Shown here: positions 9,082 through 15,442 of the stretch, piece after piece | How positions within the stretch are numbered: the stretch's first letter is position 1 | Layout: every line of letters starts with the position of its first letter | From: SIG350 sp964520895 | Lineage (GTDB): Bacteria > Bacillota > Clostridia > TANB77 > SIG350 | Assembly (NCBI GenBank): GCA_964520895.1 | Contig: CAZFOR010000012.1 | Location: 1 to 25,044, forward strand | Direction: 5' to 3' | Length of the DNA: 25,044 nucleotides | Program-made: the position numbers and the translations under genes | The notes under the pieces: model-generated | Databases searched by the model: none | Told to the model about the DNA's origin: nothing | Seen by the model: only the letters and a program-made list of their open reading frames with translations

Positions 9082-9531
9082 ATGGCAATTAGAAATATAC
9101 GATTAGAAAATGATGAAATTTTAAGAAAAAAATCAAAAGAAGTAAAAGAATATTCAGATAAAATATTTCAGCTTATAGATGATATGCTTGAAACAATGGT
9201 TAAAAATGATGGTGCAGGACTTGCTGCTGTTCAAGTTGGTATTTTAAAAAGGATTATAGTTGTAAAAGTTGATGATACAGAAATAGTTTTAATTAATCCA
9301 AAGATTTTAAAACAAGAAGGTGCTCAAATATGTGAAGAAGGTTGTTTGAGCCTTCCAAATCAGTTCTATAATGTGCAAAGACCAAAAACTGTTGTTGTAG
9401 AAGGTTTAGATAGAAATTTTATGCCAGTAACAATTAATGCAAAAGATTTATTAGCTGTTGTGTTATGTCATGAAATAGACCATTTAGATGGAATTTTGTT
9501 TATTGATAAATTATATAAAGGAGATAAATAA
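9082..9531 (+). CDS. def: Peptide deformylase
   Basis: This metalloenzyme removes the formyl group from the N-terminal methionine of new proteins. All three motifs are present in 149 residues: GAGLAAVQ (44-51), EEGCLSLP with metal ligand C88, and HEIDH with ligands H130 and H134 and catalytic E131. The length matches the compact type 1 deformylases. The ATG has a weak upstream GGAG (TGGAGAATAT). fmt starts two bases after the stop, so the formyl-adding and formyl-removing enzymes are encoded back to back, as in most bacteria. Confidence 0.97.
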   Translation: MAIRNIRLENDEILRKKSKEVKEYSDKIFQLIDDMLETMVKNDGAGLAAVQVGILKRIIVVKVDDTEIVLINPKILKQEGAQICEEGCLSLPNQFYNVQRPKTVVVEGLDRNFMPVTINAKDLLAVVLCHEIDHLDGILFIDKLYKGDK

Positions 9532-9533
9532 CA

Positions 9534-10463
9534 ATGTATAATATAGTTTTTATGGGAACACCAGATTTTGCAGTAGGTTGTTTAGATGAAATTAATAAAT
9601 CAGGTCATAATATATTATGTGCTGTGTCACAAATGGATAAACCAAGTGGTAGGGATTTAAAAATAACACCTACACCTGTACATAAATATTGCATTGATAA
9701 TAATATTCCAATATTACAACCAGATAAAATAAGGAAAAATATAGAGTTTATAGATAAACTTAAAGAGTTAAATCCAGATATAATAGTAGTAGTTGCATAT
9801 GGTAAAATATTACCAAAAGAGATAATAGATATACCTAGATTAGGATGTGTAAATGTACATGGTTCTTTATTACCTAAATATAGAGGTGCAGCACCTATAC
9901 AATGGTCAGTTATTAATGGTGATACTGTAACAGGTATTACAACAATGTACATTGGCGAAGGCATGGATACAGGTGACATGTTGTTAAAACAAGAAGTTGT
10001 AATTGAACCTAATGATACATATGGAACATTATATGAAAAACTTAAAAATGTTGGTGCAAGCCTTATTGTTAAAACATTAGATGATTTAGAAAATATTACA
10101 CCTGAAAAACAAACAGATGATTATACAATGGCACCTATGATAGAAAAAACACTAGGTAAAATTGATTTTAATAAATCTGCATTAGAAATACATAATTTAG
10201 TTAGAGGATTAAACCCAATGCCTGGTGCGTATTTTAATATAGGTGATATTAAATATAAGGTGTGGGAAACAGAAGTAATTAATCAAAATACAAATAAGGA
10301 AATTGGACAAATTGTTAAATCTAATTCAAAAGATGGGTTAATAATACAAACAAAAGATGGTCAGTTAAGTATTAAAATAATACAACCACAAAATTCAAAA
10401 AGAATGAATATATATGATTATTTAAGGGGAAATGAAATAAAAGAAAATGGTATAATAAATTAA
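9534..10463 (+). CDS. fmt: Methionyl-tRNA formyltransferase
   Basis: Fmt transfers a formyl group from 10-formyl-THF to initiator Met-tRNA. The 309-residue protein starts IVFMGTPDFAVGCLDEI. The catalytic triad N107, H109, D145 is visible in CVNVHGSLLPKYRGAAPIQ and GEGMDTGDM. The C-terminal tRNA-binding domain begins near 205 (LVRGLNPMPGAYF). Its AAAGGAGA ribosome binding site lies inside the end of def. It is the last gene of the priA-def-fmt cluster; rsmB, a frequent next gene, is not here. No convincing terminator follows. The sequence goes straight into a repeat array and promoter. Confidence 0.97.
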   Translation: MYNIVFMGTPDFAVGCLDEINKSGHNILCAVSQMDKPSGRDLKITPTPVHKYCIDNNIPILQPDKIRKNIEFIDKLKELNPDIIVVVAYGKILPKEIIDIPRLGCVNVHGSLLPKYRGAAPIQWSVINGDTVTGITTMYIGEGMDTGDMLLKQEVVIEPNDTYGTLYEKLKNVGASLIVKTLDDLENITPEKQTDDYTMAPMIEKTLGKIDFNKSALEIHNLVRGLNPMPGAYFNIGDIKYKVWETEVINQNTNKEIGQIVKSNSKDGLIIQTKDGQLSIKIIQPQNSKRMNIYDYLRGNEIKENGIIN

Positions 10464-10464
10464 A

Positions 10465-10506
10465 TGTTACAATTATGTTACAAAATTGTTACAAAATTGT
10501 TTACAT
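10465..10506 (+). repeat. Array of TGTTACAA repeats with an 11-bp period, upstream of promoter
   Basis: TGTTACAA occurs at 10465-10472, 10476-10483 and 10487-10494, exactly 11 bp apart. A fourth related copy, TGTTTACA, begins at 10498. The array ends about five bases before the -35 box of the next gene. Sites on one face of the helix right against a promoter suggest cooperative binding of a regulator. The repeat is seen directly; the operator role is inferred. Confidence 0.7.
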
Positions 10507-10510
10507 AAGC

Positions 10511-10539
10511 TTGAAAAGATAAAAAATATATGCTATAAT
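10511..10539 (+). promoter_or_regulatory. Strong sigma-A-type promoter for the gene at 10597
   Basis: TTGAAA (10511-10516), a 17-bp spacer, then TATAAT (10534-10539) with the extended -10 TGC at 10531-10533. Transcription would begin near 10546, giving a leader of about 50 bases. Confidence 0.85.
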
Positions 10540-10596
10540 TAATATGTCGGGTGGATATAGATATTTGAAAGATATTTTGAAAGGGGAATATAAATT

Positions 10597-11169
10597 ATGG
10601 GATATGAGGATTTTTTAAAAAATCAAATTAAAATTAGTAATACTCAAAATATATGGACACAAGTAGTGGAATCTCCAGAGAAATTTAAGACAAGTGTAGA
10701 AAAAAATGCAAAGATTATTTTTTATGAGGACTTATATAATCAATTACCTAATGACACAAAAAATAAGATTGACTCACCCGAAGAATTAAAAGATTGTTTG
10801 AAAATGTACTTTAAATGTGAAAACATAACATATAATTTTATAAAATCATATAAAGATTTTGTAATTAAAAAGTTTGAAAACGGATATTTATGGAATAAAA
10901 TAACATCAGATAGAAAATATGAAAGCTTTTTTAAAGAAGTTGAGTTTATAGATAAAGATATAGAACATAAGAGTGTAGGAATAATGTATGGGAAAATGTT
11001 TGATTCATTGAAGAAAAACTATACTAAGTACATAACTACAAAAAGAGATATGAAAAATATTCTAACAAAATACTTTGAAAAAAATAACATTCAAGTTGAT
11101 TTTATTAATGATGAAGATGAATATAATGATTATTCAAATAAAGTAATAAATAAATACTTAAACAAGTAA
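10597..11169 (+). CDS. Hypothetical protein, soluble, charged, predominantly helical
   Basis: I do not recognise this 190-residue protein. It has no signal peptide, no membrane span and no obvious catalytic motif. It is rich in Lys, Asp, Glu, Asn and Tyr, with probable helices such as EELKDCLKMYF and KYITTKRDMKNILTKYFEKN, and an acidic patch DFINDEDEYNDYSN near the C-terminus. The start ATG has AAAGGGG about 10 bases upstream. It is a single-gene unit with its own strong promoter, upstream repeat array and terminator. Its composition is about as AT-rich as the core genome, unlike the exonuclease gene that follows. Placement after the conserved fmt block suggests the start of an accessory region. 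Confidence 0.75.
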   Translation: MGYEDFLKNQIKISNTQNIWTQVVESPEKFKTSVEKNAKIIFYEDLYNQLPNDTKNKIDSPEELKDCLKMYFKCENITYNFIKSYKDFVIKKFENGYLWNKITSDRKYESFFKEVEFIDKDIEHKSVGIMYGKMFDSLKKNYTKYITTKRDMKNILTKYFEKNNIQVDFINDEDEYNDYSNKVINKYLNK

Positions 11170-11196
11170 TATTAAATTGATACAATCTATTATTAA

Positions 11197-11240
11197 GGCA
11201 TGACTATATATTAAAATATGGTTGTGTCTTTTTATTTTAT
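11197..11240 (+). terminator. Intrinsic terminator after the hypothetical gene
   Basis: GGCATGAC (11197-11204) pairs with GTTGTGTC (11221-11228) through eight pairs, three of them G-U, and is followed by TTTTTATTTTATT. Confidence 0.7.
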
Positions 11241-11354
11241 TCATACATATTAAGAAAACAAAAGAAAGTGGAAGAAAAATGATGAAAATAGAAGTAGTAT
11301 ATATGTGCAATATTAAATTATTCTTTTTTGATTTAAATTAGTTGTTTTTAATGT

Positions 11355-11383
11355 TTGGTAGTTTACATAAAAAATGGTATAAT
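11355..11383 (+). promoter_or_regulatory. Promoter of the first leader/exonuclease unit
   Basis: A possible -35 TTGGTA (11355-11360), a 17-bp spacer, and TATAAT (11378-11383) with extended -10 TGG at 11375-11377. The spacer begins with GTTTACATAA, a word also found just upstream of the -35 boxes of two other promoters here. The gene-free stretch 11170-11550 is thus accounted for by a terminator, this promoter and the structured leader; 11241-11354 shows nothing I can support. Confidence 0.7.
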
Positions 11384-11406
11384 ATTAATGTGGTTAAATA
11401 TTGTAG

Positions 11407-11497
11407 TAATTAACACTAAGTTTTAGGGTTATATAGGAGATTATTTTATTTCTCCGTTTACGCTATTTTTTAGTGTTAATTAGTGCAATTTTTGCAC
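11407..11497 (+). promoter_or_regulatory. Candidate structured leader RNA, copy 1
   Basis: Stem P1 pairs 11407-11419 with 11470-11482, 13 perfect pairs (TTAACACTAA against TTAGTGTTAA at its core). Inside lies a T/AGGGTTATAT segment (to 11434), then hairpin P2, GGAGA (11436-11440) with TCTCC (11451-11455), then GTTTA. A 6-bp hairpin GTGCAA/TTGCAC with a TTT loop (11483-11497) follows. The element aligns without gaps over 87 bases to copy 2 at 12213-12299, at an offset of 806. Identity is 26/28 in the 5' block, 17/35 in the middle, 11/12 in the 3' arm and 8/12 in the tail. Bases 11443-11455 are perfectly complementary to 11540-11552, the Shine-Dalgarno and start of the downstream gene. I do not recognise it as a named riboswitch. 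The structure is seen; the regulatory role is inferred. Confidence 0.7.
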
Positions 11498-11550
11498 GAC
11501 CATATAAGTCCTTACCCAAAAGGAAGGCATTGGAAAAAAGGAGAAATAAA

Positions 11551-12075
11551 ATGTCAAACAAAAAAGTATTTTCATGGGATGTAGAAACAAACGGGTTAAC
11601 GGGTCAGGCCTTCGCTATTGCGGCTGTTGTATACGAAAATGGCTGTGAAGTTGCAACATTTTCAGCGCGGTGCAATATTAAAGGACAAGTTGATTCATGG
11701 GTAGCAGAAAATGTTATTCCACAGATGAAAGCTGTCCCGATTACACACAGCAATTATGAAATAATGTTGTGTGCCTTCGCAGAATTCTTTTTAGCCCATA
11801 AAGAAGATGCTGATGTAATCTTCCATATGGGAGTGCCTGTCGAAGCAAGAGTTATAATCGACATGCACGATTTAGGTATACTGGGACCGTTTGATGGAGC
11901 ATATCCGTGGTTGGATATTGCAGGTGTTCTGCTGGCAAAGGGGTTTGACCCTACGTCAGTTGACAGCTACAACAAAGATCATGAAATTAATGTTCCTGCT
12001 TGTAAGGGTGGTACGCATAACCCTCTCTATGATAGCAGAGCTGCTGCGCTTTGCTACATGGATCTCATGAAATAA
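11551..12075 (+). CDS. DEDDh-type 3'-5' exonuclease (RNase T/DnaQ-like), probably acquired
   Basis: The 174-residue protein has exonuclease motif I as D10-x-E12 in FSWDVETNGL and motif III as H156-x4-D161 in GGTHNPLYDSRAAALCY. The acidic motif II is probably in the middle, around DADVIFHMGVPVEA. These are the metal ligands of DEDDh nucleases, which trim DNA or RNA from the 3' end. It resembles stand-alone exonucleases seen in phages and plasmids. The ATG at 11551 follows AAGGAG; an in-frame extension to 11473 runs into the leader and is not credible. The composition stands out: 11581-11640 has 28 of 60 G/C, against 17 of 60 in 10621-10680. This, with its own promoter, leader and terminator, points to horizontal transfer. 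The substrate is unknown. Confidence 0.85.
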   Translation: MSNKKVFSWDVETNGLTGQAFAIAAVVYENGCEVATFSARCNIKGQVDSWVAENVIPQMKAVPITHSNYEIMLCAFAEFFLAHKEDADVIFHMGVPVEARVIIDMHDLGILGPFDGAYPWLDIAGVLLAKGFDPTSVDSYNKDHEINVPACKGGTHNPLYDSRAAALCYMDLMK

Positions 12076-12081
12076 AGCAGC

Positions 12082-12125
12082 AAAGAAAGAGTTGTTGGTC
12101 TTTTATAGCCAACAGCTCTTTCTTT
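12082..12125 (+). terminator. Strong hairpin terminator after the exonuclease gene
   Basis: A 17-bp stem pairs 12082-12098 with 12109-12125 (core AGAGTTGTTGG against CCAACAGCTCT, one G-U), with a 10-base loop. The 3' arm ends CTTTCTTT and is followed by ATTAATT. The A-rich 5' arm and T-rich 3' arm would let it work in both directions. Confidence 0.8.
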
Positions 12126-12160
12126 ATTAATTAAATCTTTACTATTAAAGTGTTTTGAAG

Positions 12161-12188
12161 TTTACTTGTTTTAAAGAAATGATATAAT
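12161..12188 (+). promoter_or_regulatory. Promoter of the second leader/small-gene unit
   Basis: A possible -35 TTTACT (12161-12166), 16-bp spacer, then TATAAT (12183-12188) with extended -10 TGA at 12180-12182. The -35 is weak. Confidence 0.6.
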
Positions 12189-12212
12189 TGTAATAGAATT
12201 AAAAAATCACAT

Positions 12213-12299
12213 TAACTAACACTAATTTTTAGGGTTATATTTTAAAATTATTTGTTTTTTGGTTTATCCCAAACATTAGTATTAATTGCTATAATTTTT
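12213..12299 (+). promoter_or_regulatory. Candidate structured leader RNA, copy 2 (partly decayed)
   Basis: This aligns without gaps to copy 1. The P1 arms (12213-12225 and 12276-12288) keep 12/13 and nearly all bases, but two changes create C-A mismatches (C12216 with A12285, C12220 with A12281). The AGGGTTATAT segment (12231-12240) is identical. The gap between conserved blocks is exactly 35 bases in both copies. P2 has changed to four A-U pairs (12244-12247 with 12256-12259), including one G-C to A-U covariation relative to copy 1, while GTTTA (12262-12266) is kept. Both copies end in AATTTTT. Bases 12250-12258 can pair with 12343-12351 at the start of the downstream gene. Confidence 0.65.
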
Positions 12300-12340
12300 A
12301 AAACTATTAAAAAGTGAAAATGTTGAAAGGAGAACTAAAA

Positions 12341-12589
12341 GTGAAACAAATTAGTATTAAAAAAATTGCAGATAGTGACAAAAATGTAAAAGAGATTAAT
12401 CTTAATCCTATGTGTTATGGGACGGGGTTTATTTATCCAACATAAGAACTTAAGCAAGAGGCTACAAAGCTTGCTAGTGAAGTTGATGGTATTTGTATAG
12501 CTATTGTAAACAAAACAGGTCAATATATTATGTGTAAACCTTATAAAAATGGAAGGTCAACTAAAGTTATGTTTTTTAATACAAAATAA
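12341..12589 (+). pseudogene. Small hypothetical gene interrupted by an in-frame UAA
   Basis: AAAGGAGA (12326-12333) precedes GTG 12341. The frame runs KQISIKKIADSDKNVKEIN and then YGTGFIYPT before TAA at 12443-12445. It then continues open as ELKQEATKLASEVDGI, CIAIVNKTGQYIMCKPYKNG and STKVMFFNTK to TAA at 12587-12589. The whole would be an 82-codon protein with one stop at codon 35. The second half has alternating hydrophobic residues like a small alpha/beta domain (helix ELKQEATKLASEV, strand ICIAIVNK). I do not recognise the family. A single nonsense mutation in a recently functional gene is the simplest reading. TAA ends most other genes here, so general recoding is unlikely. Confidence 0.6.
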
Positions 12590-12727
12590 TTTTGTAATAA
12601 AATATACTTTTTTTATAAATGTCCTTGACAAAGGGCACACTTTAAAACATTTTTTCTTTTTATTACTTTTTACTTTAAAATATATTTTTATATAATACAA
12701 CTTTTTGTTCTTTTTATATATTTGTTA

Positions 12728-12756
12728 TTGTCCTTTTATTTCTTTAATGATATAAT
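12728..12756 (+). promoter_or_regulatory. Probable promoter of tex
   Basis: TTGTCC (12728-12733), a 17-bp spacer, then TATAAT (12751-12756), about 26 bases before the ATG. Upstream sequence 12590-12727 is very AT-rich with T runs and one small CCTT/AAGG hairpin near 12623; I see no gene in it. Confidence 0.65.
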
Positions 12757-12781
12757 CTAAAATGATTAAGGAGGAAGATAA

Positions 12782-14932
12782 ATGGACATAAAACAACAAT
12801 TAATAGAGGAATTTAACCTAAAACCATTTCAAGTTGAAAATACTATTGAATTAATAGATGATGGGAATACAATACCATTTATAGCTAGATATAGAAAAGA
12901 AAAAACAGGTCAAATGAATGATATTGTACTTAGAGATTTTTTTGATAGATTAAACTATTTAAGAAACTTAGAACAAAGAAAAGATGAAGTAAAAAGGTTA
13001 ATTGAAGAGCAAGGTAAACTTACTGATGAATTAGTAAATGCAATCTTAAATGCAAAAACACTAACAGAGTTAGAAGATATATATAGACCATATAAACAAA
13101 AGAAAAGGACAAGAGCAACAATTGCAAAAGAAAAAGGATTAGAACCATTGGCAGATTTAATTTATGGACAAACTATATTATCAGGTGATGTTTTTGATAT
13201 ATCTAAAGAATATATTAATCCTGATTTAGGCGTAGAAAATGAGCAAGATGCTATAAGTGGAGCATTAGATATTATTGCAGAAAACATATCAGATAATGCA
13301 AATTATAGAAAAGAAATCAGAAGATTATCATATTTTAAAGGTAATATTGTTTCAAAAGCAGTAAATGAAGAGGAAAAAACAGTATATAACATGTATTATG
13401 ATTATCAGGAAAAAATAAATAAAATACCTAGTCATAGGGTACTTGCAATAAATAGAGGTGAAGCTGAAAAGAAATTGAGGGTAAGTTTAGATGTACCAGT
13501 TGATGAAATAATATATTATTTAAATTCAGAGGTTATTCTAAATAATAGTATTTTTAAGAAATACCTAGAACAATGTATAGCAGATTCATATAAAAGATTG
13601 ATAGCACCATCTATAGAAAGAGAAATAAGATCTGATTTAGATGACATGGCTTGTGAAAAGGCTATTAAAGTATTTGGTGTTAATGTTAAAAATTTATTAT
13701 TACAAGCACCAATAAAAGGTATAACAGTTATGGGATTTGATCCTGCATATAGAACAGGGTGTAAAATCGCTGTTATTGATGAAACAGGAAAAGTTTTAGC
13801 AATAACAACTGTATATCCAACAGAGCCTCAAAACGATGTAGAAGGTGCAAAAAGAGAATTGTTAAAATTAATAGAATTACATAACATAGATATGATTGCA
13901 ATTGGAAATGGTACCGCTTCTCGTGAATCAGAGGCATTTGTTGCTGAAATGATAAAAGAAGCAAAACATAAAGTATACTATACAATAGTTTCAGAAGCTG
14001 GTGCATCTGTGTATTCTGCATCAAAACTTGCAACAGAAGAATATCCGGATATAAATGTATCTATAAGGGGTGCAATATCAATAGCAAGAAGGCTTCAAGA
14101 CCCACTTGCAGAATTAGTTAAAATAGATCCAAAAAGTATTGGTGTAGGACAGTATCAACATGATGTAAATCAAAAGAAATTAGATGAAGCATTAACTGGT
14201 GTTGTAGAAGATTCAGTAAATAAGGTAGGTGTTGATATAAACACAGCAACTGCACCACTTTTATCATATGTATCAGGAATAAATAAAGGTATAGCACAAA
14301 ATATAGTTAAATTTAGAGAAGAAAATGGTAAGTTTAACGATAGAAAACAGTTATTAAAGGTTCCCAAACTTGGTAAAGGATGTTTTGTACAATGTGCAGG
14401 ATTTTTACGTATACCAGATGGAAAAAATATATTAGATAACACAGGTGTACATCCGGAGGCATACGATGTTACAAAACAGCTTATAACTGATTTAGGATAT
14501 GATATAAAGAAAATAACAAATAGTGATTTAGATAATTTAAAACAAAAACTGGAAGGTATTAATATAGATGAAACAGCACAAAGATTAAATGTTGGTAAGC
14601 CAACACTTATAGATATAATTGAAGAACTTAAAAAACCAGGTAGAGATCCAAGAGATGAAATGCCAAAACCTGTACTTAGATCAGATATATTAAAAATAGA
14701 TGATTTAAAAGATGGTATGGTTTTAAATGGAACAGTAAGAAATGTTATTGATTTTGGGGCATTTGTAGATATTGGAATTAAAAATGATGGGCTAGTACAT
14801 GTATCGGAAATTTGTGATAAATATATTAAAAATCCATCAGAAGTATTACAAGTTGGTGATATTGTAAAAGTAAAAGTAATTGGTATTGACTTAGACAAAG
14901 GTAAAGTAAGTTTAAGTATGAAACAAGTTTAA
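12782..14932 (+). CDS. tex: RNA-binding transcriptional accessory protein Tex
   Basis: Tex is a conserved multidomain protein related to eukaryotic Spt6, tied to transcription and RNA metabolism. The 716-residue product begins with the Tex N-domain signature (TIPFIARYRKEKTGQMND, LEDIYRPYKQKKRTRA). A YqgF/RNase H-like fold starts near residue 316 (MGFDPAYRTGCKIAVIDE, IGNGTASRESE, SVYSASKLATEE). Helix-hairpin-helix segments follow at about 484-540 (LLSYVSGINKGIAQNIVKFR, LLKVPKLGKGCFVQCAGFLR). A C-terminal S1 domain runs from about 640 (GTVRNVIDFGAFVDIG to GKVSLSMKQV). Length and domain order are standard. The ribosome binding site is AAGGAGGA. Confidence 0.97.
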   Translation: MDIKQQLIEEFNLKPFQVENTIELIDDGNTIPFIARYRKEKTGQMNDIVLRDFFDRLNYLRNLEQRKDEVKRLIEEQGKLTDELVNAILNAKTLTELEDIYRPYKQKKRTRATIAKEKGLEPLADLIYGQTILSGDVFDISKEYINPDLGVENEQDAISGALDIIAENISDNANYRKEIRRLSYFKGNIVSKAVNEEEKTVYNMYYDYQEKINKIPSHRVLAINRGEAEKKLRVSLDVPVDEIIYYLNSEVILNNSIFKKYLEQCIADSYKRLIAPSIEREIRSDLDDMACEKAIKVFGVNVKNLLLQAPIKGITVMGFDPAYRTGCKIAVIDETGKVLAITTVYPTEPQNDVEGAKRELLKLIELHNIDMIAIGNGTASRESEAFVAEMIKEAKHKVYYTIVSEAGASVYSASKLATEEYPDINVSIRGAISIARRLQDPLAELVKIDPKSIGVGQYQHDVNQKKLDEALTGVVEDSVNKVGVDINTATAPLLSYVSGINKGIAQNIVKFREENGKFNDRKQLLKVPKLGKGCFVQCAGFLRIPDGKNILDNTGVHPEAYDVTKQLITDLGYDIKKITNSDLDNLKQKLEGINIDETAQRLNVGKPTLIDIIEELKKPGRDPRDEMPKPVLRSDILKIDDLKDGMVLNGTVRNVIDFGAFVDIGIKNDGLVHVSEICDKYIKNPSEVLQVGDIVKVKVIGIDLDKGKVSLSMKQV

Positions 14933-14945
14933 AGGAGGGTTTTAA

Positions 14946-15374
14946 ATGGGAAAGTATAAAGCTATAATTGCAATTTTGGTGGTATTAATATTAGCTGCAA
15001 TTTCATTATTAGTGTATGTAATAGTTAATGAAAAGCAAAAAGAGGCAAATAGGATTTTTGAAGCAAATCAAAATACAACAGGTACAAATCAAATTGAAGA
15101 AAATGCATCTAAGGGAGATAATGTAATTCCAAGTGCTAGCAATGAGCCAATTCAAACACCTACACCTAGTCAAGAACCTACACAAAATAACAATCCAGTT
15201 GTACCTAATAATGAGCCAGAACAACAACCAATAAATCAACCAGAAGATACAAACACAGGTGATAATGAGCCAGTAGATCAAGAACAAACTCCGGTTGTAC
15301 CTGATAACCTGCCAGAGCAAGAGCCAGTTAATCAACCAGAAGTTACTGATATTGAGAATCAGTCAAATACTTAA
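14946..15374 (+). CDS. Membrane-anchored protein with proline/glutamine/asparagine-rich repetitive tail
   Basis: The 142-residue protein has one N-terminal hydrophobic segment (residues 6-27, AIIAILVVLILAAISLLVYV) after MGKYK, an uncleaved signal anchor by appearance with no lipobox or clear cleavage site. The rest is a low-complexity outside tail. It contains two copies of a unit of about 17 residues, roughly PVVPNNEPEQQPINQPE and PVVPDNLPEQEPVNQPE, plus TPTPSQEPTQ. Such tails act as wall spacers or are disordered. No enzyme domain is visible. The AAAGGAGGG ribosome binding site overlaps the tex stop, so it is co-transcribed with tex. Function unknown. Confidence 0.8.
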   Translation: MGKYKAIIAILVVLILAAISLLVYVIVNEKQKEANRIFEANQNTTGTNQIEENASKGDNVIPSASNEPIQTPTPSQEPTQNNNPVVPNNEPEQQPINQPEDTNTGDNEPVDQEQTPVVPDNLPEQEPVNQPEVTDIENQSNT

Positions 15375-15396
15375 AGTATTAAAGATAGGTACTAAT

Positions 15397-15436
15397 CATC
15401 ACTATATAATAAGTTTGTTAATATAATATAGTGGTG
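15397..15436 (+). promoter_or_regulatory. Hairpin overlapping the cysE ribosome binding site
   Basis: CATCACTATAT (15397-15407) pairs with ATATAGTGGTG (15426-15436), 11 pairs including one T-G. The 3' arm contains the GGTG that serves as the ribosome binding site of the ATG at 15443. It may mask translation start, or act as a weak terminator after the upstream gene. Confidence 0.45.
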
Positions 15437-15442
15437 ATGTTT

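Noticed and set aside
10465..10506. The 11-bp repeats as a CRISPR array or replication iterons
   Set aside because: The units are too short and have only 3-base gaps, there are no cas or rep genes, and they abut a promoter. An operator array is simpler.
11279..11341. 20-codon open frame (MMKIEVVYM start) upstream of the first leader
   Set aside because: It has only a weak purine stretch in front, no recognisable product and no promoter, and is expected by chance in such DNA.
11407..11497. Copy 1 as an intrinsic terminator
   Set aside because: The T run follows the closing stem only after several bases and sits mainly in the loop of the next small hairpin. The gene lies downstream in the same direction.
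11473..11550. N-terminal extension of the exonuclease
   Set aside because: It would be translated from the 3' part of the leader stem, starts at a non-ATG codon without a ribosome binding site, and gives a sequence unlike the family. ATG 11551 has AAGGAG.
11407..12299. The leader pair as integron attC sites or IS terminal repeats
   Set aside because: No integrase or transposase gene is in the window. The arms do not carry the attC RYYYAAC/GTTRRRY layout, and there are no target-site duplications. The inner hairpin and anti-Shine-Dalgarno match fit a leader RNA better.
12443..12445. In-frame UAA as a programmed readthrough or recoding site
   Set aside because: UAA ends most genes here and no special downstream structure or recoding signal is visible. 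A nonsense mutation is simpler.
12625..12653. TTGACA at 12625 as a promoter -35 box
   Set aside because: No -10-like hexamer stands 16-18 bases downstream; the tex promoter at 12728-12756 is far better.
14170..14898. Long reverse-strand open frame of 242 codons opposite the 3' half of tex
   Set aside because: It lies wholly inside tex, has no ribosome binding site or promoter, and its serine/proline/phenylalanine-rich translation is what antisense AT-rich coding DNA gives. The same applies to the other reverse-strand frames in the window.
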